DNA from: Lichtheimia corymbifera B2541
Taxonomy: Eukaryota; Mucoromycota; Mucoromycetes; Mucorales; Lichtheimiaceae
Reading direction: 5' to 3'
NCBI GenBank assembly: GCA_000697475.1
Contig: JNEU01001131.1
Coordinates: 1-64,000, forward strand
Length of the DNA stretch: 64,000 nucleotides
The notes under the pieces were generated by a model. It was not told where the DNA came from, did not search any database, and saw only the letters and a program-made list of their open reading frames with translations. How positions within the stretch are numbered: the stretch's first letter is position 1; each line of letters opens with the position of its first letter. Shown piece by piece: positions 20,420-33,092 of this stretch. A program made the translations under genes and the position numbers.

Positions 20420-23270
20420 AGATTCTGCACCAGTATCTTGGGTCTTGGTGTTGACAAAAGTGGCTGCAGCGTGATTCATTGTTATGTGGAGTAAAAGAAA
20501 AAAGAGGAGAAAGAGATGATTGGGGAGAAAGCGATGGTTTGTCTTGAGAGACGATCTATTTATTTGGTACAGCCGACACCATCGATCGAAATGAGCACAA
20601 AAAAAAGGGAGGAGCAAAAGAGCAGAAGACTGTGCTAGGTTGCACAGTGATCATGATTCGAGGTGCGACATGAGCAGGGATCACAACAGCGTTTTTGGCG
20701 GGAAAGATGGAATGTGCACCTTGGCTCGGGCTTGCTCGAGACATGGCCCCGTGATCATCTCACGGTGCAACAGTGCTGTTGCACACCTCCAAAGATAACT
20801 CACGATAACATATTCAGTTTGGTTTGTGCTTCCTTTTTTTCTTTGGTCCACAGAGCATGTATGTGTGTGTTCTCGATCCAAAAATTACTGCTCTCATTGT
20901 CAGGTCCGTATACCCGGATAGCGGTTATTTCGCATAATGAGCGCACTGATGCGTGTGTTGTGCATGTGTGTGCGCCATAGATTATCATGGATACTGCATC
21001 TTGGTAAGCAATCGGATGTATGTAATCAGCTCACGTGGCCCCACTGATGGCTGCTTGATAGTGTCCATTATTGTTGGTATGCCATACTTGGGTCATCCAG
21101 CGCATCAACATTCACCCTTTGACACCCACATCCTTATCCCATGTATCTCATTCCATGGTATTTAGCATCATTGTATCTTGTGTTATGCGAAATTTTTGTA
21201 TCGATGACGATGGTATGTGTGTATATGATGTATGCTATGACGACAAGCAATGACATACTACCACCCAATGCAGAAAGTGCGTTACCTTTTTGCTCGGTAT
21301 CGATGTAGATCTTTTTTTCTCATTACTGCAACGCACACATACACGTGGACATAATCTTGCAAGAAACACGAAGAATTGAATGATTCCAAAATTTCTTTTC
21401 ATTGACATTGGTGGTGATAAGCTCGTCACCACCGCTATCAACATATAAAGGGAAATAACCTTTTTAGCTGATAACACTATCAGGTACTAGTATTAATTAT
21501 AGCGCTTGAAGGGGGTAATGGCGGCGGCAATTAATAATATAGCTTCCTTTGCTCACTTTCTGATAGCAAATAGAGAGTGCGAGGCATATTGGTCATCAGC
21601 ATGTAACTCCTAATGTGTGCATATACCTTTGCATAAGCCGCATGGGGTACCGGGTATTCTTTTTTTGAAAAGGAAAGTGCAACCATGATCGGGATCTATC
21701 GTATGCTACACTTTTACGCATTAGCTGCATGAATGAAAAAGTTCAAGTGAACGTGCATACACACATGGAGCAACAACCCATGATAATGAGAAGACACGAA
21801 AAAAATCCAAGCTGTTGTGTGTTGTGTCCCCAACTCTTGTACAGTGTTCATGTGAGTGGATGAGCTTATTTCTTTGGTGCATAACCACGAGAGCTGTTCC
21901 ACAACAGTGATTAGTTGATCGCGTCTTGTAGTCATCGGGTCAATTTCCTCTTTCTGGGGGCCCCTTGCCCCTTTTTCTCATGGTTGCAAACTATCTCCCA
22001 TGATCATTGAGACTTTGCACACACACACACACGCACATTGGCTAATCTTACAAATTCTCAGCAGGAGACGACGGGATGGTATTGTTATAGAGTGCATGCA
22101 TGTAATACATGGTCGTGGTGTACATACGGGTGTTTCTGGAAAAGGTATCGATCGACTGCTGAGCGGGGAACAGATGTTTGTGTCTGTGTGTGCAAGTACC
22201 ATTTACGTAAACAGCACCTTTTCATTGCTCATGGCACATGCAAAACATTTCAATGTGCATTGTGTTGCTTACCACTATACGCACACACACACATACCCTC
22301 TTTATTCTTGTATACTTGCCTATTTGCTGCATCGTTCTCGTCCAACTATGGGTGGTCGGTTACACGAAAGCACGGGCTAAATCATAGAACCAAGCTATTT
22401 CTAGGGTTACCGTTGCTTCGGGCAACAAAACAACAGCAGCAGCAGCACTACTACCACAGCAATCCATATCACAACAGGCAGTAATCCACTGCAATCTCAA
22501 TAACAATGCAGCCTGGGGCTAGACCCAAATGCGTCATCACTGCTCCTTTTGACATCATTCTCCACGTTCTTATCGGCTGCAGCATAATTCGCATTATCAT
22601 TATCACAGCAACAATACTATTAATACGATCCACATTTTCTCATCGTCACCATATGATGCTATCAAGGATCGCCTTTACACGTGGAAAACCTTATTGCGTG
22701 GGGAAGAGGTGTGAAAACAGACATGGTTCTTGGATGAGGCTCGGTGTTGCTTTGCTTATTTCCGGTTTTCTTTGTTCTATGTAGACAAAATTTGTTGCTG
22801 TGTGTTCTTTGTGCAACAGTGCACGTTCCTTTTCGTTTCGGTGAGGTGCATTCCCAATCAAGAGAATCTTGCATAAACACATCAATGACTGTGTTCACGT
22901 AATACATCCAATCTTCCCGATTCTTGCTCGCTGCAATCACATGGGGGGAGAGGGTACATGTGGCTGTTGGATAGTGAATTGCACGTGTAGTAGCTCTTTG
23001 TTGTTCGAGTGCTGGTTGGTATCTATACCACATCCATTCATCCAACAGCAGGTTTATTCCTACATGCTCTTGGCGTGTTGCAGCATAATAAGGTGAGATT
23101 GGGACAGCGCTGATGGATGATCAACAATATGTGTGTTATCCTCGTCTTTAGTACCACCTGAGATGATCATCACAGCCGGTATATTGAAAAGCCTATATTG
23201 AATGCTACGTAGTTTTGCCGGTGTATTTCTTATTTTCATAGTATTTGCAGCACATACATTTTTTTTTTTG
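20420..23270. other. About 2.8 kb without a supported gene
   Basis: Many short frames on both strands, several (CA)n/(TG)n tracts (for example 22018-22032), and a CAG run at 22434-22448. The longest frames (plus 22038-22484, minus 22662-23045) are rich in His/Cys/Thr from simple repeats and show no motifs or consistent splice joins. It may hold promoters for flanking genes or noncoding transcripts. Confidence 0.4.
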
Positions 23271-23275
23271 TACAT

Positions 23276-23590
23276 GTCAAACCCAAGTTTGCTTCCCTAA
23301 AGGACGATTCATTTATTGATGACAATGGAGACATCGATTCCTACTCTATTAAGCTACTTGTTGATAAGGAGGTAAAAGAAAGCATTATGATCCTTGGTGA
23401 CAATGACAATGAGACTACACTTTGTGTGCATGGTACTCAAGGTAGATCCACCACAGCTGCTGCACCATTTAATTTTGATGTGGGTGTAGGCGATGTGTGT
23501 GTGGCGGGTGTATTGGCTGACAACGAAAAAAATCTCTGCATTTTTGTGTCGGTCCTCTTCCTCTCGCTTGCAAGGTTCTTTTCGTGACAT
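23276..23590 (+). other. Open frame upstream of PWP1 with coding character
   Basis: A continuous plus frame of about 105 codons runs from a T-tract near 23260 to a TGA at 23588-23590. It reads KPKFASLKDDSFIDDNGDID, then KLLVDKEVKESIMILGDND, then NFDVGVGDVCVAGVLADN. Acidic, mixed composition is unlike translated spacer. The only in-frame ATG is at 23387, so the first half would need an upstream exon; a possible acceptor (tatttgcag) lies at 23242-23250. It ends only 13 bases before the PWP1 start and so overlaps the expected PWP1 promoter. It may be a relic, an overlapping gene or chance. Confidence 0.3.
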
Positions 23591-23602
23591 ACACTATACG
23601 AC

Positions 23603-25269
23603 ATGATCTCGGCCATTCAGTGGATCCGCAAAGGCGTTGCTGCCGAACAGCCTGAAAAGTATAAGCTCGACGAATCAGAACTCGAAAAGATTGGCAAAAT
23701 TGCAGCCGATCGTCTTGGTGAAGCTAAGGTCGACCTTGCCAATGCTCAAAAGGGAGGCGATATGGACATTGATAGTGACGACAGTGAAAATGAAGAGTAA
23801 GTAGAACACGGTGGATGGATATAAGGAAAAGGAGGCTCACTGTTTTCGTATAGTGCTGTTCATGAGAAGGATAACGACATGCGAGAATATGATTTGGAAA
23901 CAGAGGATATCGCTGAAGCTGAAGCAGGTGCGTTATATGCAAAACGACACAGTTGAATGAAGGAGGAGAAGGATATTAATGTGGATCATTATCATTAGAG
24001 CCTGGCAAATTCATGAATAGAAAGGATCTCGCATACTATCAGAATGAGGAGGATGATCCCTATATCACACTCAAGAACGAAGACGATGAAGCTGAGGAAA
24101 TGGAGGAGATGCGTGTTCTTCCAACTGATAACATGATGTTGGCCGTCAAGACCGAGGATGATGTTTCCCAATTGGAAGTCTATGTCTACGAACGCGAGGA
24201 GAACAACCTGTATGTGCACCACGATGTCATGTTGCCATCATTCCCATTGTGTCTCGAGTGGCTTGATTTCCATACTGGTGACAAGGCGGGTCAAGAAGGC
24301 AGTGGTAACTATGTGGCTGTGGGTACCTTCGAGCCTGATATCGAGATTTGGAATGTGGATATGGTGGATGCTATGTTGCCCCAGGCCATCTTGGGTAGTT
24401 CCAATCCTGCTACAGCTGGTGCAAAGCCCAAAAAGAAGAAATCCAAAAAGGCCAATAGCAATTATCACGTCGATGCTGTTATGGATCTGTCATGGAATAA
24501 GCAACACAGGTAAAAAGAAAAATTCAATTGAGAAGGAGGAGGAGAATATATAAGCTGACAACAACATGTGTAGAAACTTTTTGCTTTCATCCTCTGCAGA
24601 CACCACTGTCAAGCTTTGGGATTTGAACAACTCGACATGTGTACAATCATACAACCATCACAATGACAAGGTTCAAGCTGTTGCATGGAATCCTGTCGAG
24701 GCAACTGCTTTTGTTTCTGGTGGTTATGACAAGTCAATTTGCGTTTTGGATGCACGATCTCCCGATAACGTGACCCGTTGGACAATTCAGAGCGATGTCG
24801 AATCGATTGTTTGGGATCCACACAACCCAACCAACTTTTATCTTGCCATGGAGAATGGTATGGTACAGTACTATGATGTTCGTGTTGTTGCCAATGGTGC
24901 AGGTGGCAAAGCTATCTTTACCCTCCAAGCCCATGATGGTGCTGTGAGTGCACTCGATGTCAATCCCGTGGTGCCCAATTGTATTGCTACTGGTAGCACA
25001 GACAAGCTTGTCAAGGTGTGGAACACTACCGATAATCGACCCAGCATGGTATCTAGCAGAAACTTTGAATTGGTAAGTTATTGCGGATATGCAGATCAGT
25101 AGGATGGCGGGCTTATTGGGATCTTTTATGATAGGGACATGTTTTCAGTGCCAAGTTTTGCCCTGATGAACCCATGGAGCTTGCTATCTCTGGATCGGAA
25201 GGCAAGATCCACATTTGGGATATGAAATCGAATGCTGGCGTGCGACAAGCATACAACATTTCCGCCTAG
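23603..25269 (+). CDS. PWP1: Periodic tryptophan protein 1 homolog (WD40, ribosome biogenesis)
   Basis: Nucleolar WD40 protein of ribosome synthesis. Exon 1 (23603-23796) begins MISAIQWIRKGVAAEQPEKY, the family signature start. Further exons are 23854-23927, 23999-24509, 24574-25072 and 25135-25269, all GT-AG. The body shows the acidic stretch EDDPYITLKNEDDEAEEMEE, VYVYEREENNLYVHHDV, PSFPLCLEWLDF and VGTFEPDIEIWNVDMVD. WD repeats follow: SSSADTTVKLWDLNN, SGGYDKSICVLDARS, TGSTDKLVKVWN and a last ISGSEGKIHIWDMKS. It ends YNISA. A basic KPKKKKSKKA linker lies between the first repeats, as expected. The start codon is fixed by the conserved N-terminus. Confidence 0.93.
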
Positions 25270-25942
25270 ACGCTCATCTTTCACAATACCGCTTTCTCAT
25301 CCGCATCCCTATTGACAACTCTCATAGCACATTGTTTTTATATTCATAATCTTGTTTCAATACACGTTTCTACAGGCGTGATTCGTCTAAAAGCATTACA
25401 TACTCTTATTCAATCAGCCATGTTTATCGTTTCTGAGAGAAAATGATGTGCGAAACATAAAGTGCGGGATTCTGGAGAAACTTCTTATTATATACCAAAG
25501 GAAAGAATTGCTTGAATATCTTAATGAACCCTTGCCCTATCTGACATTGTAGCACGTTAATAAGATGACTGGTGGCTGTTATGTTTGTTATATCGATTTT
25601 AGCACAAGATTTGGTTGATGGATAAAACAAACAACTTTTTGATCTGGGGTTGGATAGAGCATGCAAGGATGATTCAAACATTACCCCGCGTAATAGATCT
25701 CTAGAAAAGAAAATATCCATCATTGATGATCTTGTTCACGTGCTGAAATGGAGAATAACAGGTGGCAAAGCTTTCATATGGATACTGGTGTTCGTTAAAT
25801 GTGATTATGTGTTCGAGATTTGATTGGTGACGTGGTTTGTTATTTGATGCTGTGTAAGCAGAGGAGAGCGCGCGCTTTATATGTGAGAGAGAGTCGTGGT
25901 GGTGGAGGAGAACTCTTTATTGCTCTATTGTATATTTCCCGA

Positions 25943-26633
25943 ATGGCTACATTTGAAAAGGGTGTCAAGGAATCTGCTGCTAAGCTCGATGGCTCTGGCC
26001 TTCGTATTGCCATTGTTCACACGCGATGGAACTATGCTCTCGTGGACCAAATGTACAAGGTTGTATACGACACGTTGATCAAAAAGCACGGCGTTTTGCC
26101 TGAGAACATTTACACGGTATGTCTTTATTTTCATACATGGGAGTGGGGAACGTTCATTCAATGGATCATTGTTTTTTCTCACTATGATACGTGTATAATA
26201 TGTATTATGTATCCAGGACACTGTGTCCGGTTCATATGAGCTTCCAATGGCTGCCAAGCAATTGATTGATTTGTCGCGATCCCAAGCATCCGCTACTGCC
26301 AGTGATCTTTTGGGTTCTCCTGCACTTAGCAAAAAGGAAGGCTCTGCAGGCAGCAGTGGCGAGAAGAAGACAGGTGCCTTTGATGCAGTGATTTGCCTTG
26401 GTATTGTCATTAAGGGTGGCACGGCCCACTTTGAGTACATTTGTGATGCTGTGACACATGGCATTATGCGTGTGCAGTTGGATACTGGAGTTCCCGTTAT
26501 CTTTGGTGTATTGACCTGCTACAATGACGAACAAGCTATCGCTCGTGCAAGTACCGAGGAAGGTTTCCATCATTCTGAAGAATGGGCTGCTGCTGCCGTT
26601 GAATCCGCCCTACGAAACTACCGCAAGTTGTAA
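25943..26633 (+). CDS. RIB4: 6,7-dimethyl-8-ribityllumazine synthase
   Basis: Catalyses the penultimate step of riboflavin synthesis, joining 5-amino-6-ribitylamino-uracil and 3,4-dihydroxy-2-butanone 4-phosphate. Two exons (25943-26116, 26217-26633) give 196 residues. Family features: [16 protein letters not shown] near the N-terminus (substrate-binding Trp), [32 protein letters not shown] (the G-V-I-GGT-HFE block with the catalytic His), [17 protein letters not shown] and a C-terminal [11 protein letters not shown]. Between SYELP and AVICLG there is a Ser/Gly/Lys-rich insertion of about 30 residues ([18 protein letters not shown]), as occurs in fungal versions. Expected to be cytosolic and pentameric. 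The leader before the ATG is short and purine-rich. Confidence 0.95.
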
Positions 26634-26639
26634 AGGAAT

Positions 26640-27415
26640 TAGGTAGATGATCCCTCTCCTTCTCTCTCTCTACTCTCTCTCTGTCTCTCTTTTTGTGTAT
26701 GTGTGTGTGTATGTGAGATGTAAACACGTGTAACCATTCTTCAATCATTCTTTGTTTTATCTATAAACAACGCCTTCTTCTTCTTCCTCCCCCCACTCGA
26801 TGTGATCATTTATACATGCCATGTTACATGTGAGTCTTGGAATATAGAAGGATAAGGTTTATGTTTGGTGTTGGTAAGGATTGGGAAACAAGCAAATACT
26901 AGGGCTAGTTACACTACATGATGGCACATACGCATGGATTTAGTGGCACAAGTTATATCTCGAGCCACTTGAGTTGGATGTGACAGGTATGCAATCCATA
27001 AACTTTAAGAGAGATCAGGGACCAAAATGGGGTTGCTATGGAGATACGTATCCAGAGAGGAGAAGGGAGGAAGAATAATACGTAAGAGGATGAAGATGGA
27101 AAACCAACGAATAAGAAGAGAGCAAAAGATAGTTGTTCCTCAGGTACAACTGCAATAGGTAGGTGACACCATGACGTGGTGATACGAGTTCGGAACATGC
27201 ACGGGTGTCACCTTGCCTTCTCTTTTACCACCACATCATCATCAAAACCCAGTTAACTTTTTTATCCTCCAAACCTGCGCCTCCCCCTCCCTCTTTTTCA
27301 GAACCCAGTAGTAACCGATACCCTAACAAGATATTCACTTGGTAAGCCACTTGTATTCCCTTTCGCGTTCTTACTCCTACTCAACTTCTTTACCCTCCCC
27401 CTCCACTCGAAAGAT
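26640..27415. other. Intergenic region between lumazine synthase and TUP1
   Basis: It holds a (CT)n tract just after the lumazine synthase stop (about 26657-26692) and a long TC-rich promoter-like stretch before the TUP1 start (27210-27415). No gene is seen. Confidence 0.5.
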
Positions 27416-27418
27416 TAC

Positions 27419-30000
27419 ATGTCCGTTTACAACCATCGTCCCATGATGCCTGCGGTTCAAAGCCGCATTGTCGAAATGCTGGATGCCATCCGCGTTGAAT
27501 TCGATCAACTTGCTCAAGAAGCTTACGTGTGTAAAAGTCAACGAGATGACTTTGAGCTCAAAAGTAAAAATCGTTTATTCGCGTTGTCAACCCAATATTG
27601 ATTATCTTCTCTAGTGAACGCGCAGGTGCAAGAGATGAATCATTTTCAAAAGAGTCTACTTGAACTAGAAAGATCACAGAAAAGCCTGAAAGAACAGTAA
27701 GGATCGGATATTCGGTTGGCGAAAAGGGGGTTGTGGTGGTGGTGATGAGGATTTGACACAAGAAGAACTATGGCTCATCATTGATCCACGCGTATCCTAC
27801 CGACAGTTACGAAGAAGAAATCGCTAGATTAAGACAACAACTTGAACAAGCACATGCACGTGGAGGACAACCACATCCTCAGCAACAACCACCACTTCAT
27901 CCTGCTCATCCTTCACAACAACAACAACCATCATCTTCGTTGCCACCTACAGCACAATCAGCTACTCGAGAAGTACCTGTTCATCATCAACATCAGCCTA
28001 CTCCCCCTCCACCCAATCTCGGTCCTGGAGGATCAAATTATTTCGGTGGCATCATGAACAATCCACATGATAGTCCAAGAACAGCTCAACAACAACAACA
28101 ACAACCTGGATTAGCTACTCCACCTGCACATCACAACCAACAATCATATCCTGGTTACCCGCCTTCAGCTACTCCACAGCAACAACAACATCCTGGTTAC
28201 CCAAATGGATCAGCACCTGCTATGCATCATCCACCATCTAGTTCACAAGGTAACCAATGCCCCCTTATATACCCATTGTATATATACTCAAATGAGAACC
28301 ATATAGCTCCACCGCCATCTACATCACAAGCAGGATTATATGGAGGACGAATGCCTACATCTCCAGCACCGGGGCCTTATCCTCGGCAGGAACATGGTAT
28401 ATAAAAAATGAAATTTAGTGGTGGTAAAGTGATCAACCGGATTCTCCTAGGAGGTTACGGATATGCCCGTGTTACTGGTCCATCGTCAGGAGCTACTGCT
28501 GCTATACCTGGAACACCGCCATTACCAGCACCTGGTTCATCCCATCATCATCATCAACCACCACCACCACAGCCACCCACTTCAGCACAACCACCACCAA
28601 CACAAGCTCCTCCACCTCTACCACCACAACCACATGATGCTACTGATCCACGTCAGTATACTTCTCCTATGCCACCACCAGCTCGTCCTCCAAGTGCCAT
28701 GTCTAAATTGGACACTGCTGCTACGACTACTACTACTTCTCCTCATCCACCTCATTCAGCTCCTACTACAGCAGCACCATCATCTCTATGTGAAATTGAT
28801 CCACAAAGTGTGCCTGCAAACATGAAAATGGAGGGCCAAGATTGGTTTGCCTTGTATGTGTCATGTCTTTATTTTATAATTCAATCCATCTCACTCACTG
28901 CTATCTTTTAGGTCAAGCCCTGTATTGCCACGTTATCTCAGTGTCGATCTTGTTCACTCACTTGAGCATGCTAGCGTGGTGTGCTGTGTCAAGTTTAGCA
29001 ATGATGGACGATATATGGCGGCAGGATGCAATCGGATCACTTATATCTACGATGTGGCTACAGGACGACAATTATGTGCTCTTCAGGATGATAGCGTACA
29101 AAGAGATGGTGATCTTTATATTCGTTCGGTATGTTTCAGCCCTGATGGCATGTATCTTGCAACTGGTGCTGAAGATAAACAAATTCGTGTAAGTTTTTGG
29201 AATCTCTTTAAACGTGAAACGTGCGCAAGTGACCCACCTTTATGTAATAGATCTGGGATATTGCTCGTCGTATGATCCGTACACGTCTTTTGGGTCATAA
29301 TCAAGATATTTATTCACTTGATTTCGGTCGTGATGGCCGAATCGTTGTATCAGGCTCGGGCGATCGCACAGTGCGCATATGGAGCATTGAGGAAAGCCGT
29401 TGTATTCATACATTGCCTATTACCGATCCAGAGCAAAAGGATCCTGGTGTCACAAGTGTAGCTGTATCACCCGATGGACGATTGGTAGCTGCTGGTAGTT
29501 TGGATAAGATGGTGCGTGTATGGGATGTCCAAACCGGTCAACCACTGGAACGCCTAGAAGGACACAAGGATAGCGTGTATTCGGTCGCATTCATGAGCAA
29601 TGGACGTACACTTGTCAGTGGCAGTCTTGATAAAACGATCAAACTCTGGCAGCTTGGTACCGATCGCGGCAAAGGTCAGCATCCTTGCAAGATGACATTG
29701 ACAGGTCACAGGGATTTCGTTCTCTCAGTCGCGTGTACACCTGATGATCGTTGGATTGTATCTGGTTCTAAGGATCGCGCTGTTCAATTCTGGGATGCAA
29801 GGACAGGTCAAGCTCAACTTATGCTTCAAGGACACAAGAATTCGGGTAAGCAACTTTTGGATTTATTGATATGGATTGACAACTAAAGATGCTATTTTAT
29901 AGTGATCTCGGTGGCAGTAACTGCTAATGGTCGACCTGTGTTTGCTACGGGTTCTGGTGATAATATAGCAAGGATCTGGAGTTACGATCGCGTCGCATAG
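27419..30000 (+). CDS. TUP1: TUP1-type general transcriptional corepressor
   Basis: Corepressor recruited by DNA-binding factors through an Ssn6 partner; it represses many inducible genes. The start [20 protein letters not shown] leads into the family tetramerisation helix ([19 protein letters not shown], then [17 protein letters not shown], then [14 protein letters not shown]). A long Pro/Gln/His-rich linker follows (about 27840-28790), then seven WD repeats: [94 protein letters not shown] and a last [13 protein letters not shown]. It ends DRVA at TAG 29998-30000. At least seven introns, all GT-AG and in phase. The linker is low-complexity and likely to vary among strains. Confidence 0.94.
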
Positions 30001-30095
30001 TCGTTTTATTTTGTGATGATATAAAGAAATGATCAAATGAATGCATGAATGATGATGTACAATGGGATATATGCAATGAGCAAAGACAAGTGTAA

Positions 30096-32106
30096 TTATG
30101 GGTTTTCCTTGATTGAATCAAGCCATTCTTGGAACGTTTTATCTTGATATGCTAGATCGAACGCAATTGATCCATCTTTGACGAGATTTCCTTCCTCAAT
30201 GATTTTGTTGATTGATCGTATATCCTTATCCACTTGTTGCAATTGCTTAAGTCGACTTTGAACTTTGGATTGTTGCTGTGAGAGGAATAGTCCATGCTTC
30301 GATTTGATATGTTCTAAAAAAGGGGTAATCAGCATCCCATTCCAATAATAACCAAAGGAACATACTTTTGAAAGCATCTCCGGCTTGTGTGATGGCATCG
30401 ATAGAATCTTCGTTGGGAAGCGGCGCTGGAACTTGAACACCACGCTTATGCAAATCGTCATGCCAATCTCCCACTACCATTCCAAAGGTATATAAGTTGA
30501 TGTTTTCCATCTAATTCAAATCCTCACCTAATGACTCGAGTGATTCTCGGATATCCGATTCAGGAGGGTCCATATGTACAAGTGCATCGACTAGTATCGT
30601 AATTGTATCAGCTTCAATAACGGTAAGAAGGTGGCTGTAGATTTACCTCGCATGAGCGTTTCACCGAGAGTTTGGATAAGGCCCGATCTTGACTACGACG
30701 AGACAATTGAGAGATGATGACTTTGAGTGGTGTCAAAAACTTACTGGATTGAGATATGGGTGTAATGCATCCTTGATCTGCTCTAATCGTGTGCTGTCAC
30801 GAGATTTTGGGATGATATTGTAACTATGATTGTTGTCAATGATACCAGTCTAGATGAACCATGTGATAGGAGAACCCACCTTTCTGGTTTCAATGGTAGC
30901 CGATGGAAGAGATCAACATGCTTGCGAATGCTGCCCGTCAACACGTCCAATACTGACTCCAATTCTTCTGCTAATTCCTCCTGTGCTTCACGTCTCATAG
31001 CTTGATCCTATAATAAGACGTGGTATAAGCTTAAAAGCCGATGATGGAATACAATGAAACAAACCTCTTCATGCGAATCCTGAATCATTTTTGCGCCATC
31101 ACGGTTCTCATCCAGCAATTGTACTACCCGGGATTGCCTTTCAGCCTGCGATAATATCCTATTAGCCCAATGTGATCATAAACCAGGGATAGATTTGATA
31201 TCTTCTTACCACCGTATGAATGAGGTCATCCATCGTGTTGCTCTTTTCCTCCAATTCATCAGGTATTTCACTCTCAAGTTGATCCGCAATCGCTGTCAAG
31301 GACTTTAGCTCCGTGGCACTTGCTCTGCTCTCGGCTCGCATACGGATACATTGCCTGCCATATCCTCTTAGCCTCCAAACAGAATTACCAACCACCCTCT
31401 CATCTTACCACAGCGCTTCTTGAATGTTTGGATCAGGGTAGAAATGGTTGACACGTATACGCACTTGGTGTGATAGATCCCGTACACGTTGGTCCAACTC
31501 GGTTTCCTTTTGTTGTATCTCGACGAGCTGATCCAGCGATATTTGCTCATGTTGAATATGTCTTCTTTCTTGTGGTTCTAGCTGGGATGACGGCGGTGGT
31601 ATATCGATTGGTAATGAGTCCAAGTAATCTCTTAAGCGTGCCAATGCTTGATGTGTGGTTCTGGATGCCAGGTATTTTTTGATGGATTCGTTTGTGTTAT
31701 CATCGCTATCATTGTCGTCGTACAAGAGTCGATGTTCCAACAGTTGACACAGTTGCTGGATCGTATGGCTATCATCATCGTCATCATCATCATCATGTCC
31801 CGCACGTCGTGCTTCGTCCTGCTGTTGTATCTCGGTCAACATTTGCTGGTATGCCTTTTGCTGAGAGATCCATTCGTTGCATTGGTGTTGATAGCATTGT
31901 AATAGTGACGATCGAACTTGTTTTGCTCGAATCTCGCTTTCGACACGTGCAAGCTCATGTTCTATGCAACGATCGTCAACATTGTGTCGCTTGACATGCG
32001 TTCCAACTCGTGCGTTTTACTTGCCTAGTCTTTGCATACGTTCCAACGTCTCCTGATTCCTCTTTTTGCTCTCCAGGTAGCGGGCTTGCTGCTGATCGTC
32101 ATTCAT
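30096..32106 (-). CDS. Unassigned coiled-coil protein, multi-exon
   Basis: No family was recognised. The start at 32106 gives MNDDQQQARYLESKKRNQET. The first exon ends at 32025 with a GC donor, and the next (from 31961) joins in frame to HELARVESEIRAKQV. The following exons are Gln/Glu/Leu-rich with heptad character: an Asp run after ARRAGH, LARLRDYLDSLPIDIPPP, LDQLVEIQQKETELDQRV, SLTAIADQLESEIPDELEE, EELAEELESVLDVLTGSI, and finally QSRLKQLQQVDKDIRSI. It ends FQEWLDSIKENP at the stop 30096-30098. Short introns follow most exons; those near 30540-30780 are the least certain. The composition resembles spindle or kinetochore coiled-coil subunits (for example augmin/HAUS), but I see no defining motif and do not assign it. 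It converges on TUP1. Confidence 0.65.
31962..32024 (-). other. GC-AG intron in the coiled-coil gene
   Basis: The donor reads CTAG|gcaagt and the acceptor gcatag|AACATG on the minus strand (63 nt). Splicing at the GC donor joins G to AA and keeps the downstream frame (LEHELARVES). The nearest GT alternative, four bases on, gives a stop right after the junction. The flanking match to an extended donor consensus is typical of GC-AG introns. Confidence 0.65.
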
Positions 32107-32149
32107 AGGCACTTGAGCACGTTGAAAATGTTGATAAAGAAAGGAACAG

Positions 32150-33090
32150 GATGTGCCCTATTCGATCGGATTTCCATCACCCCGACATCTTTATCCACAC
32201 ACACATAGCTATACACATGAATAAAAGTATAAGTTTATTTCATATTACAACGGATCATGAGCTGTGTATTGGGCATCATATGAGACTATTATAACCTCAT
32301 ACACTATTTCCTGAGGTGCGGAAGGGAAGTTTCATAAAGACATGCACAAAATCAAGAGCAGGATGAGGCGGTCTTGACGCATGGGCGTAGCCAAGTGGTG
32401 CTTGGCACCCAAATGTGGATAGAGAGCGTTTTTACAAGGATCCCAAATACTTCATGCGTGCGATACCAGGAACGAGGGTAATTTGATACTCATAGGAAAA
32501 GCAAGAACCTGTGGGTCGGGGATGCGCAGTCATTGTCTAAAACTCGTGGTGTAGCCACAACAAATTGAATCATGGAAGTCGCTTACATCAAAAGAAATTT
32601 GATACGTATATGGCTTTGTGTCTCATAAAGATGTATGGCCATTTTTACCTCATAACAAGAATCAAAAATCACAATGACGACCACGACGACAATGAGAGCA
32701 TGATACATACAATGAAAATTACCACAAAGATCACCGCTGCTCCACAAGATCTGCTTTAAATTGTCGAGGAGATATGTATAATGGAAGGATAAAACAGATG
32801 CGTGGGGGTATGACTAATAAGTGACGCCATGCACAAAAAAGAAAGATAAATGGTTGTTGAGGGTACTGTGGTGCATGGTAAAATGATAAATAGGTGGACG
32901 CGTTCACCAGGAGTATGTCATTTAGTTGTTTTTAAGAAAATGAGCCTGGGTGTATTGATTGTCCATGCACTGACACACCCAATTGGCTTAGGTAGCAATA
33001 CCCAGCATCAAACAATGAATCAATCTGCTAACATCTATCCTTTTCAGGCATTTAAAAGTAATTTATAGTGCTCTATATGTGTATGCTCTA
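32150..33090 (-). other. Spacer with TM-exon copy 3 (about 32640-32740)
   Basis: No complete gene. On the minus strand, after an acceptor (gtggagcag), the segment GDLCGNFHCMYHALIVVVVV, then IVIFDSCYE, ends at a gtaaaa donor. It is the third copy of the hydrophobic exon seen at 2.1 kb and 3.15 kb. The rest of the interval is AT-rich with a (degenerate) TATA near the left end. Confidence 0.35.
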
Positions 33091-33092
33091 TA

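Noticed and set aside
22038..22484. 148-codon plus-strand ORF
   Set aside because: Composition comes from (CA)n, (TG)n and CAG tracts; no conserved feature or splice partner.
22662..23045. 127-codon minus-strand ORF
   Set aside because: No motif, no promoter, no second exon; within chance length for this region.
30096..32106. Assignment of the coiled-coil gene to augmin (HAUS) or a kinetochore subunit
   Set aside because: Only general coiled-coil composition supports it; no defining motif was seen.
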